A DNA stretch of 64,000 nucleotides from Paenibacillus woosongensis (GTDB taxonomy: Bacteria; Bacillota; Bacilli; Paenibacillales; Paenibacillaceae), in the NCBI RefSeq assembly GCF_009725165.1, contig NZ_WNZW01000007.1, positions 124,001 through 188,000 on the forward strand. Reading direction: 5' to 3'. Position 1 is the stretch's first letter. Each line of letters starts with the position of its first letter. The translations under genes were made by a program, and so were the position numbers. The notes beneath the pieces were generated by a model, which was given only the letters and a program-made list of their open reading frames with translations, made no database searches and was not told where the DNA came from. This document shows positions 46,437-58,900 of this stretch, piece after piece.

Positions 46437-46872
46437 AAATGCATCATCATCTTACATATTAGTTCCATAATCTTTAAAACTGGAGCATATTTGTCAGGTG
46501 ATAAAAAAGTCGTGAACCAATCTTGTTGATTTTACTTTGTTTGCCACAGCACGTGATAATTAGAAAAAAGGAAAGTCTGAAACCACTAAAAATTACTATG
46601 TAAAGAAAATTGGAAACCTATGCTATCACGATAATATAAATTTCATAACCATTTCCTCAATATACTAAATGTCGCATATAACGTGCTTAAATGATCAATA
46701 TTCTTTTTCAAAGAATTATCTCTGTTTAAATGGTTTGGCTCTTAGTATACCAAAGGTAAACTACGATTTCTGTTGTGTTTTTGCCCGTTTTCCAATAAAT
46801 TGAAATAGTTACTCAGCGGCACTTGACGTCAGATTCCTGTAGTGGATTTTTCCCTTTCATTTGGAAAAAAAC

Positions 46873-46922
46873 ACCCGGCAGGATGCGTACCGAGAGAAAT
46901 ACGGCATACACCCAAGCCGGGT
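46873..46922 (-). terminator. Terminator of the NRPS gene
   Basis: Arms ACCCGGC (46873-46879) and GCCGGGT (46916-46922). On the minus strand it is followed by G and seven T residues, directly after the NRPS stop at 46929. Confidence 0.8.
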
Positions 46923-46928
46923 AAGGGA

Positions 46929-49900
46929 TTAGAAAATAATATCAATGGCCTCTATCACATCTTGCTCCTGATCGGATTGCCCGTTCAGAGAAATATCCTT
47001 CAACAGCACCGAAGGCTGTTCGCAAATTTGGGTGATGATCACGAGCAGATCCTGAGCGAAATTGTCGATCAGATTGCGCGTAAACAACTTGGTGGCATAT
47101 TCAAACTGCCCGTTCATTCCCTCATCCAGCAACGAAATGACCAAGGTAAGATCAAATTGGGAAACCGTATGCGTTTCCGGATATGATTCGATCTTGATAT
47201 CCCCGAAGCTTTGAACGTTATCTTCCTTGGTTTCCAAAGCAAACATGACATCGAATACAGGATTACGGCTTTGATCGCGCGGCACCTGCAGCTTTTTCAC
47301 AAGCTCCTCGAACGGATAATCCTGGTTGTCGTAGGCCCCCAGCATCGTTTCTTTGACTTCGTTCAAGTAAGCGAGGAATGTCTTCTCCCCGGACGGATAA
47401 TGGCGAATCGCCAACGTGTTGACAAACATTCCGATGAGCGGCTCCAGATCGGCATGAGTGCGGCCCGAAACCGGCGTGCCTACAATGAAGTCTTCTTGCC
47501 CCGAGTACTTGCTGAGTAGGATGGAAAAGACTGCCGATAACACCATGTAAAGGGTGGCACCATTCTCATCGGCGATGCGCTGCAAGCTGCCTTCCATCTG
47601 CTTGTCGATGCTGAAAGGCAACACATCCCCCTCGAAGCTGCGAATGGCAGGTCTGACAAAGTCCGTAGGCAGTTCCAGCGTCGGCAGTTCGCCTTCCAGC
47701 AGATCCAGCCAATAGGCTTCCTGACGTTTCAGCTGTTCTTTTACAGGTTCGGACTGCTGCCAAGCGGCAAATTCCTTGTAATGAATCCGAAGTGGTTCCA
47801 GCGTCTCACCGTTATACAGGCGCAGCAGCTCTTCAACGAAGATGCCCATCGACATCCCATCCGTGATGAGATGATGAATGTCCAGCATGAGCAGATGCCG
47901 TTCCGCTTCCCATTCGATTAAGCCCACACGCAGCAGCGGCGGCCGCTCCAAATCAAAGACGCGCACAAAGCCATCTACGATGCTCTTCGTTTCACTTTCC
48001 GTCGCTTTCGTATACCCGGCGGCAAACTTCAAATCCGGATAAATTCGTTGTACCGGTTCGCCGTCAACCATTTCGAAGCCGGTTCGCAAAATTTCGTGAC
48101 GATCGATCAATCCTTTAAGCGCCGTCTCGAATTGAATCCGATCCAAGCGCCCGACGAGAACCGTCATGCCGGACATGTTGTAGCTAAGCTCGGCGCCTTC
48201 CATCTGCTGCTGGATGTACAGCCGTTTTTGCACGGAGGACAGCGGATAGTAATCCCTCTTATCCAGAACCGGAATGGAGAGGTGTTCCTGCCGCTCCAAT
48301 TGGCTGATTGCTTCGGCCATCGCTTCGATAGTCGAGTGCCGGAACACATCGCGCAGCGGCAGGTTCACACTCAGCTCCTTGTGCACCTTGCTGACCAGCG
48401 TCGTCGCCCGCAGGGAGTGGCCCCCGTGGTCGAAGAAGTTGTCCGTCACGCCAATCGTGACCGGCCCGAGCACGTCCTGCCAGATGGCGACCAGTTTCGC
48501 CTCCAGTTCGGTGCGCGGCGCTACGTATTCGCGGCCTGCGCTTGCTCCCCCTTCCGGCGCCGGCAGCGCCTTCCGGTCGATTTTCCCGTTCGGCGTCAGA
48601 GGCAGGCGCTCCAGCTCCACGAAGTACGACGGAATCATGTACCCCGGCAGCTCACTGGCAATCGCCCGCTTCAGGTCTGCCGCCGTTAGCTCGCCATCCG
48701 TTGTGTAGTACGCGCACAGCGCTTTCTGTCCGTTTGCGTCACTTCGAACCAGCACCACCGCTTCGCGCACGCCTTCCACCCGCAGCAGCTGCGACTCGAT
48801 CTCGCCCATCTCGATCCGGTACCCCCGGATTTTCGCCTGATTGTCGATTCGGCCGATGAAGTCCACGTTCCCGTCCTCCATCCACCGTGCCAAGTCTCCC
48901 GTGCGGTACAGCCGCTCGCCCGCAGCGAACGGGCTGTCTACGAACTTCTCTTCCGTCAACTCTGGACGATTCAAGTATCCACGCGCCACTCCGGCTCCGC
49001 CGATGACCAGCTCGCCCAGCACCCCGACTGGCACCGGATTCAGATGCGCATCCACGATGTAGAATTTCGCATTTAGCCACGCTTTGCCGATCGGCACATG
49101 GCCTGTCTGCGGCAGCTTCGTCAGCGGCTCGTCGTAGAAGCTTGAGTCAATCGCCGCTTCCGTCACGCCGTAGGCGTTGATGATCCGGAACAATGAGCCA
49201 AAGCGCTCCTGCAAGGTTCGGTAATCCGCCACGCTGCAGCTGTCCGAGCTCGTGATTAACAACTCCATTCCGCTCATGTCCAGCCCCTGCTCGTGCACGT
49301 ATTCCAGGAACGGCACAATCAGGGCCGGTGTCGATTCGAAAGTGGTGACCCGCTCCTGCTCTATCCAGTAGTGCAGACGAGACGAATCGATCCGATCGTC
49401 CTTCGGCACAATCACCATCGTGCCTCCGTTATACAGCGTGCGTGCGATATCTCCCACGAACACGTCAAACGAGAAGCTGGCGAGCTGCAGCAGCCGCACC
49501 GGGAACTGATCCAACCGGTATTCCCGCTGGTAGCCCGCCGCCGTGTTCACCAAGCTGCGGTGCTCGATCATCACGCCTTTCGGCTTGCCCGTCGTTCCCG
49601 ACGTATAGATCACGTACGCCAGATCCTCCGGACGGGCTTCATGGAAGCTGTCCATGCCAACATTCGGATGGCTCTCATCGCCGTCGTCCACAGCATCCGT
49701 CAGCTTGCCGGAGACAAGGCCGGAGCCCATCGGTGCATTCGCCCGCTCGTCGCTGTACGACGCTTCGTCGTCCAGGTACAGCACCGCCGCCAGCGCCAGC
49801 TCCTCTTCGCCGAGCCAGGCTTCGGCGCGCTCTCGCAGCGCCATTTGCGTCAGCAGCACCTTCGCTCCACTGTCTTCAAGCATGAACCGCACACGGTCTG

Positions 49901-52900
49901 CTGGATAGTCCGGGTCGAGCGGCACATACGCCCCGCCCGCTTTCCAGACAGCCAGCACGGCCACTAGCAAGTCCACCGAACGCTCAGCGAGAATGCCGAC
50001 AATTGTCTCCCGGCCGATGCCGCTTGCGCGCAGCGTGGCCGCCAAGCGGTTCGCCCGCTCGTTCAGCTCCGCATACGTCAGCCGGTCGTTCTCGTACACG
50101 ACGGCCACCTCTTTCGGCGTGCGCTCCGCTTGTTCCTCGAACAGCCGGTGGAACGCCGCCGCAGGTGCAGCTTCCGGCTGCGCCGGGTTGAACGCACCGA
50201 GAATTTGCTCTTCCTCCGCCGGTGTCAAAATGCCCAGCTCGGCAATAGTCGCCGACGGGTTGCGGAGAATGGATTCAAGCAGCTGCAAATAGTGAGCGGC
50301 CAATTTCTCCACCGTTTCGGTTTTATAAAGAGCAGTGGCGTATTCAAACAGATATTCCAAGCCTTCCTCGGTCTCCGTGACGTCCAAGCTGAGATCGAAT
50401 TTAGAAACAAATTCTTCGCTTGCATACGTCGACAAATGGAGTCCGGGAAGCTGGATTTCCAAATTCTCTGTATTCTGCAAAGCAAACATCGTATCGAACA
50501 GCGGATTGCGGCTTAAATCGCGAGCCACGTTCACCTTATCCACCAGTTTCTCGAACGGATAATTCTGATGTTCAAAAGCGCTCAGCGTCGTCTCCTTGAT
50601 TTCCTTCAAGTAGTCAGGGAACGTCTTACCAGCAGCCGGATAACTGCGGATGGCCAGGGTATTAACGAACATCCCGATCAGCGGCTGAACGTCGCTGTGA
50701 TTTCTTCCCGCAATCGGTGTACCGACCACCACGTCTTCTTGCCCTGTATATTTATGCAATAATATTGTATAACCAGCAAGCAGAACCATGTAAAGCGTTG
50801 TGCCGTTCTCGGCTGCAAGCCGTTTCAGACCCTCGCTTTTCTCGCTATGCATAAACAATTGCAGTGTGCGGCCCTCGTAGCTTTGCACAGCTGGGCGCGG
50901 ATAGTCCGTCGGCAATTCCAAAACCGGCAGTTCTCCTTGGAACATGTCGAGCCAGTAGGCTTCCTGCTTGGCAAGCTGAGCTTTCTGCTCGTCCGATTGC
51001 TGCCATACCGCATAATCTTTGTACTGAATGCGGAGCGGCTCCAACTGCTCCCCGCTGTACAAGTCGACGAACTCTTCGATCAGTACGTCAATCGAAACGC
51101 CGTCAGATACGATATGATGCGTATCGAACATCAGAATGTGCCGGTTCGGCACCAGTTCGGCAAGGCCTACCCGCAGAAGTGGCGGCTTCGCTAGATCAAA
51201 CGGACGAACGAATTGGCGCACCGTTTCTTCCGCCTGCTCCCCGCTGATCTGCACATATTCCACCTGGAAGGCGGCTTCTTCGTAAATCCGCTGAACCGCT
51301 TCGCCTTTTACCATTTCGAACCCAGTACGCAGCGTTTCATGACGAGCTACGAGCCCGCGGAACGCTTCTTCAAACCGCTGCCGATCGAGCTCCCCTTCGA
51401 GCAACATAGCTCCCGGTATGTTGTAGCTCAGCTCGGCTCCTTCCAGCTCGTTCAAAATATAGAGACGTTTCTGAGCGGAAGAGAGCGGATAATACTCGCT
51501 AGGTTCCGCAGCCGGAATAGCCGTGAACGAGCCGATCTCCAGCCGCTCCATAGCCGCAGCCATTTCCTCAACCGTCGAATAGCGGAATACGTCGCGAAGC
51601 GGGAATTGGGCGCCTAGCTCCTTATGCATTTTGCTGACGAGCGTCGTCGCCCGCAAGGAGTGTCCGCCGAGGTCGAAGAAGTTTTCCGTTACGCCTACCG
51701 CCTTCTCCCGAACAAGCACATCCTGCCAAATGGCGGCCAGCTTCGCCTCCAGTTCGGTGCGCGGCGCCACGTATTCGCGGTCTCCGCCTGCTCCCCCTTC
51801 CGGTGCCGGCAGCGCCTTCCGGTCGATCTTTCCGTTCGGCGTCAGAGGCAGGCGCTCCAGCTCCACGAAGTACGACGGGATCATGTACCCCGGCAGCTCG
51901 CTGGCAATCGACCGCTTCAGTTCCGCCGCCGTCAAGCCTTCTTCCGCTGTATAATAAGCGCACAAAGCCTTCTGACCTTCTTGATCTTCCCTGACGACGA
52001 CGACCGCTTCCTTCACGCCACCTACACTCAGCAGCTGCGACTCGATCTCGCCCGTCTCGATCCGGTAGCCCCGGATTTTCGCCTGGTTGTCGATCCGGCC
52101 GATGAAGTCCACGTTCCCGTCTTCCATCCACCGCGCCAAGTCTCCCGTGCGGTACAGCCGCTCGCCCGCGGCGAACGGGCTGTCTACGAACTTCTCTTCC
52201 GTCAGCTCCGGACGGTTCAAGTACCCGCGTGCTACCCCGACTCCGCCAATGACCAGCTCGCCTAGCACCCCGACCGGCACCGGGTTCATATGCGCGTCCA
52301 CGATGTAGAATTTCGCATTCAGCCACGCTTTACCGATCGGCACATGGCCTGTCTGCGGCAGCTCCGTCAGCGGCTCGTCGTAGAAGCTTGAGTCGATCGC
52401 CGCTTCCGTCACGCCGTAGGCGTTGATAATCCGGAGCCACGAGCTAAAGCGTTCCTGCAAAGTCCGGTAATCCCCCACGCTACAGCTGTCCGAGCTCGTG
52501 ATCAACAGCTCCACCCGGCTCATATCCAGCCCCTGCTCTTGCACGTACTCTAGGAACGGCACGATCAGCGCCGGCGTCGATTCGAAGATGGTGACCCGCT
52601 CCCGCTCAATCCAGCCGTATAAGCGGTTCGGATCAATCCGGTCATCCTTCGGCACAATCACCATCGTGCCTCCGTTATACAGCGTCCGCGCAATGTCTCC
52701 GACGAACACGTCAAACGAGAAGCTTGCCAGCTGCAGCAGCCGCACCGGGAACTGATCCAACCGGTATTCACGCCGGTAGCCCGCCGCCGTGTTCACCAGG
52801 CTGCGGTGCTCAATCATCACGCCCTTCGGCTTGCCCGTCGTTCCTGACGTATAGATCACGTAGGCCAGATCCTCTGGACGGGCTTCATGAAAGCTGCCCA

Positions 52901-55900
52901 TGCCAACATACGGATGGCTCTCATCGCCGTCGTCCACAACATCCGTCAGCTTGCCGGAAACCATGCCGGAGCCCATCGGCACATTCGCCCGTTCCTCGCT
53001 GTACGACGCTTCGTCGTCCAGATACAGCACCGCCGCCAGCGCCAGTTCCTCTTCGCCGAGCCAGGCTTCAGCGCGCGCTCGCAGCGCCGTTTGCGTCAGC
53101 AGTACCTTCGCTCCGCTGTCTTCGAGCATGAACCGCACGCGGTCCACCGGATAGTCCGGATCGAGCGGCACATAGGCCCCGCCCGCTTTCCAGACGGCTA
53201 ACACGGCCACCAGCAAGTCTACCGAACGCTCGGCGAGAATGCCGACGATCGTCTCCCGGCCGATGCCGCTTGCGCGCAGCGTAGCCGCTAAGCGATTCGC
53301 CCGCTCGTTCAGCTCCGCATACGTCAGCCGGTCGTTCTCGTACACGACGGCCTCCGCTTCTGGCATGCGTTCCGCCTGTTCCTCAAACAGTCGGTGGAAC
53401 GCGGCTGCAGGAGCCGCTTCCGGCTGCACCGGGTTAAACTCGCCGAGAATTTGCTCTTTTTCCTCTGCCGTCAGCAAGTTCAACTCATTCACAAGAATGT
53501 TCGGGTTAGCCGCAACCTGCTCCAGTGCCTGGGCAAAATGACCGTAGATCAGCCTGATGTCTTCCTCTCTGAACGTCAGCGTATTGTACGTAAACCGCAG
53601 CAAAATATGCTCTTCCGGAATGACGGTAATGTCCAGGTCGTAGTTCGTTTGCTCCGGCGACAGGATATTAGCGATTTTCAGCGCTTCTTTGTCTCCGCCG
53701 ACGACCTGCTCAATCTGTTCTTCCATCGGATAATTTTCAAAGACCATGATATGGTTGATCAAGTCGCGCTTTTGCTCGCTCAGCGACTGAATTTCGAACA
53801 GTGGGAACGTTTCGTAAGCTCCCGATGCCAGGGCTTGATCCTGGGTTTTTCTCAAGATATCGGCTACCGTCTCCTCGGCTTTGCCTTGAATACGAACCGG
53901 AATCGTATTAATAAACAGGCCGATCATGCTTTCGATGCCCGGAATTTCTGCCGGACGCCCGGATACGACGGAGCCAAATACGACATCCTCACTGTTGTTG
54001 TAGACCTGCAGAACTAATCCCCATACGGTCTGCATAAACGTATTGAGCGTTACCTGCTGCTGGCGTACCACCCGCATGATTTGCCCGGTCAGTTCCCTGC
54101 TGAGTTCCACATCGAGTTCAGCCGCTTCAAAAGCGCCCTGCCTAAGCCCCGTTTTCTCCTGGGGCAGCTTGGTCTGCTGATCGTAACCCGCCAAATACTC
54201 CGACCAGTAATGCGAAGCTTTCGCGGAATCTTGAGCTTCCAGCCATTCGATATACCGGGAGTACGAGGTAACTGGAGGAAGCTCCAGCGTCCGCTTCTCC
54301 TGGAACGCGAAGTAGGTGTCGAACACTTCCTTGATCATGAAGGACATGCACCAGCCATCCATCAAAATGTGATGGTGACTCCAGATCACATGGTAGGACT
54401 CGTCGCCCGTGCGCAAAACGGTCACGCGCATCAGAGAGCCTTGGGCCAAATCGAACTTGTTCGCTTTATCTCTACTAACAAAATCAGCTATCGTCTTTTC
54501 CAGGTCCTCATCGCTATCCGAGCGAATATCTTCGAAGTACACTTCACACTTCCGTTCGCGGAATACCACTTGAATCGGCTCGTCTCGCAAGCCCGTAATA
54601 AAGTTAGTCCGTAAGGCCTCATTCCGCTGTACCAGCGTATCCAATCCTTGGGTAAAGGCCTCGACATTCAGGCTTCCGTACAGATCGAAGGTCACCTGTT
54701 CGAAGTAAGCCTCCGAATCGGCATCCAGCAGGCTGTGGAACAACATCCCTTTTTGCAGTGGAGTCAGGGTATACACATTCTCCAGTTCGCCGAGCGCCGC
54801 CGTATGTTCAGTCAGCCGCTCCAGTTCCTCCACAGTCACATCTTGAAGGAGAACGTCGCTAGGCGTAAGCTCCGGCTGCTCTTTCGATACGCAATGGCTG
54901 ATGACTTCACGCAAGCTCGATTGAAGCAGGGTGCCCAGGCGCTCTACCGTTTCCCGTTTATACTGGGTTTCCCCATAACGGATCGTAAGTTCCAGCACTT
55001 CTTCCGACACCATACCGTTAATATCGAGAGCAAAATCCATCACTGCATTCGGGCTTGAATCGGAGCCCAGGCTGAACGGAGACGGCTGCGAGCCGCTGCT
55101 TTCGTAATTCTGGTCGAACTGCCCCAAATAGTTAAAGCTGATCTCCGGCTCCAAAGCGAAGCGCTCGCCGTCACGCGGCACCGACAAATAACGCAGGATG
55201 CCGTAGCCGATTCCTTTGTTCGGAATGCGGCGCAAGCTTTCTTTAACCTGTTTCACCTGATGACCGAGCGCCTGGTCGTGGCCCGGTTCCAGAACGATAG
55301 GGAATTGGCTTGTAAACCAGCCTACCGTCCGCGTAATGTCCACATCATGCAAAACATCTTCCCGGCCGTGGCCTTCGAGATTGACCAGCACGCGTTCCTG
55401 GCCGCTCCAAGCTTGTACCGCGAGGCTGAGAGCGGCAAGCAGCAAATCGTTCATTTCTGTATGGTAAGCACGGTGTGCCTGCTTCAGCAGCTGCTGCGTT
55501 TCCTCTGCCGTCCAGCGGACGGTCACAAGCCCACTGTCCTTCAGCTTGGATCTACCTTGTTCAAAATCTTTCGGAAGCGGCTCATAGGTCAATTGCTCGA
55601 TATGCTGCCAGTACTCTCTTTCGCATTCCATCGCCGGGTCGTTCGCATAATCAGCGAGTTGTTTCGCCCAAGTTTGGAATGAATCCGTTTTGAGCGGCAG
55701 ACGGATCGGCTGCCCTTGCAGCGCTTGCTCATAGGCAGTTGCAAAATCCTCAAGCAGAATCCGCCAGGATACGCCGTCTACGACCAAGTGATGGATTGCG
55801 ATGAGCAGGTGGTCGCCGTCGTTGCAACGGAACAAGCCGAGCTTCACCAGCGGGCCGTTTTCCAGATCGATGCTCGCTTGAATGTCATTCGCCTTAGCCT

Positions 55901-58900
55901 CTACCGCTGCTTTCACGTCGTGGACTCCCTTGAAATCGACAACTTCCAAATCGAACAGCACTTCGTTCTCCCCGGCGCCACGGTTCCAGGCCATATAGCC
56001 GTTCCCGGTTTGACGGTAAACCGTACGAAGAGCATCGTGATGCACGACAAGCTCACGCACTGCTTGGCGTAAAGCTTCTTCGTCAAAGCCTTGCTTGGAG
56101 AACTGCATATATGCCTGGTTGCTGTGATGTATGTCAACCGGATTTTGTTCAAAAAACCAGCGCTGAATCGGGGTCAAGATGACCTCTCCCGTGACTTCGG
56201 CCTGGCTTGCCGTTCTCTCCGCCGTTTGCAGCCGCAAACTAAGAGCGGAAATCGTCGGATAATGGAACAAATCTTTCATAACCAGCTTGTACCCCATTTG
56301 TAAAAGACGGGACGATACCTGCAAGGCCTTGATCGAATCGCCGCCGAGTGCGAAGAAATTGTCCATCGTTCCGACCTGATCCACACCCAGCACCGACTGC
56401 CAGACCGACGCAAGTGCTTGCTCGGCAGGAGTACGAGGCGCCGTGTATGCAGCCTCGGTATGAATGCTTCCTTCCGGCACAGGCAGCGCTTTACGGTCGA
56501 TCTTCCCGTTCGGCGTAAGCGGCATTTCATCCAGGCGCATAATGCGCGAAGGCACCATATGGGAAGGCAGCGCGGCGTCCAGATGGGTCACAAGCCCTTC
56601 CAGACTGAAGCTGGAATCCGCTACGACATACCCGCATAAATATTTCTGCCCCCGTTCGTCCGTCCGATCAATGACAAGCGCTTGACGCACACAGGCAAAA
56701 TTCTGCATGGCCGCTTCAATTTCTCCAAGCTCGATCCGATAGCCGTGAATTTTCACCTGATTGTCGATCCGGCCGATGAAGTCCACGTTGCCGTCCGGCA
56801 TCCAGCGCGCCAGGTCGCCCGTCCGGTAGAGCCGTTCCCCAGCGGCGAACGGGCTGTCTACGAATTTCTCCGCTGTCAAATCCGGGCGGTTCAGGTAACC
56901 GCGGGCCACACCTATTCCGCCGATAACCAGCTCGCCAGGAACTCCAATCGGTACCGGCTTCAGATTCGCATCTACAATATAGAACTTGGCGTTCAGCCAT
57001 GCTTTCCCGATCGGTACGCTGCCCGTCTTCGGCAGCTTCTCCAGCGGCTCGCCATAGAAGCTGGAATCAATCGCCGCTTCCGTTACGCCGTAGCTGTTAA
57101 TAACACGGAACTGCGAGCCAAAGCGCTCCTGCAAGGTGCGGTAATCCGCTACACTGCACGCATCCGAGCTTGTGATTAGCAGTTGCATCGAACTGAGGTC
57201 TAAGTCTTCAGCGTGTACATGCTCCATGAACGGTACGATCAGCGCCGGAGTCGATTCGAACACCGTCACGGCGTAGTCGCGAATCCAGCCGTAGAGGCGG
57301 GTTGGATCGATCCGGTCGTCCTTCGGCACGATGATCATGGTGCCGCCGTTGTACAGCGTCCGCGCAATATCGCCGACGAACACGTCGAATGAGAAGCTGG
57401 CGAGCTGCAGAAGCCGCACCGGGAACTGATCCAACCGGTATTCCCGCCGATAGCCCGCCGCTGTGTTCACCAGGCTGCGGTGTTCCACCGCCACGCCCTT
57501 CGGACGGCCCGTCGTACCGGAGGTATAGATGACGTAAGCCAAATCGCTTGGCTTGTTCACATTCGCCGGATTCGATGCGATATCCACCGCTTGTACGTTC
57601 TTCTCGGCTTCTACCGTAGCGGATGTTTCGACAGCAGCCGTTTCCGCTTGCGCCAAAGCCTCCGCCTCTGCGCCTGCTTCGCTCATAACTTGTATGCCCA
57701 CAGCCCCGCCCGCCGCTTCAATGCTGTACGTCGCGGCGTCGTCAAGCGCAAGCACCGTTTGCAGCGCTAGAGCGCCGCCCTGGCGCCAAGCCTCCGCCTG
57801 CTCCAGCAGGCGGGTCTGTGTGAGCAGCACTGACGCCCCGCTGTCCGCGAGCATATATTCGATCCGTTCTGCTGGATAGTCCGGGTCGAGCGGCACATAG
57901 GCACCGCCCGCTTTCCATACGGCAAGCACCCCGATCAACAGCTCCACCGAACGGTCGGCCAAAATGCCGACCACCTGCTCCGGTTTCACCCCGCCAGCCC
58001 GCAGTACATACGCCAGACGATTCGCTTTGGCGTTCAGCTCCGCATACGTCAGCTTGCTGCCTTCGTAGACAACCGCCAGTGCTCCAGGAGTGCGCTCCGC
58101 CTGCTCCTCGAACAGCTCGTGGAACGTTCTCTCTCTCCACGACTCATCCGCTTCCAAGCCAATCCCCTCTGCGGCGGGTTGCTTCGCAAGAGCCGAAGAG
58201 GACACGTCAAACCCGACCAGCAAATCATGCTTTTCACTGTCCGTCAAAATATCCAAATCCGCAATACGCGCACCCGGCTGAGCCAGGATCGAGGCCAAAA
58301 GCTGCTCGTAATGACCCGCCAGCCGTGCCATCGTTTCCTGTCTAAACAATGAGGTAGCGTACTCGATCTTGCAAACCAGCTCATTACCTTCTTCCACGAT
58401 ATCTAAGCTAAGATCAAACTTTGCCGTCTTTTCCTCGATGTCCAGTAGCGACCATTGCAAGCCTTCCAGGGTTAAATCCAGACTTTCGTGCTTTTGCAAA
58501 GAAAACATGGTGTCAAACAGCGGATTCCGGCTTAAATCCCGTCTCACCTGAAGAGCTTCCACCAGCTCCTCGAACGGATAGTCCTGGTGCTCATAGGCTC
58601 CAAGCGTCGTTTCCTTCACTTCCTGCAAGTAATCCAGGAACGTTCGCTCCGTCGCCGGACTCAAGCGAAGGGCCAGCGTATTAACGAACATGCCGATGAT
58701 CGGCTGCAGATCAGCGTGAGAACGGGCGGCAATTGGAGTGCCGACCACGATATCTTCCTGTCCCGCGTATTTTTGAAGCAATACGGAGTACGCAGCCAGC
58801 AGAAGCATATACAGCGTCGCCCCCGAATCGCCGGCAAGCCGTTTGAGAGCTTCGCTTTTCTCCGCATCCAGCGTAAACGTGAGGGTTTGACCATCAAACT

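Larger units (their letters stand above)
45918..46872. other. AT-rich 1-kb intergenic region with inverted repeats
   Basis: No gene is supported. Two hairpins are present: arms AGAAGGATG (46263-46271) and CATCCTTCT (46299-46307), and arms AGAGGGAAGCT (46399-46409) and AGTTTCCCTCT (46426-46436), the latter followed on the minus strand by TTTTTATTAA like a terminator. Minus-strand frames of 20-31 codons before the ATPase gene lack convincing ribosome sites. Confidence 0.55.
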
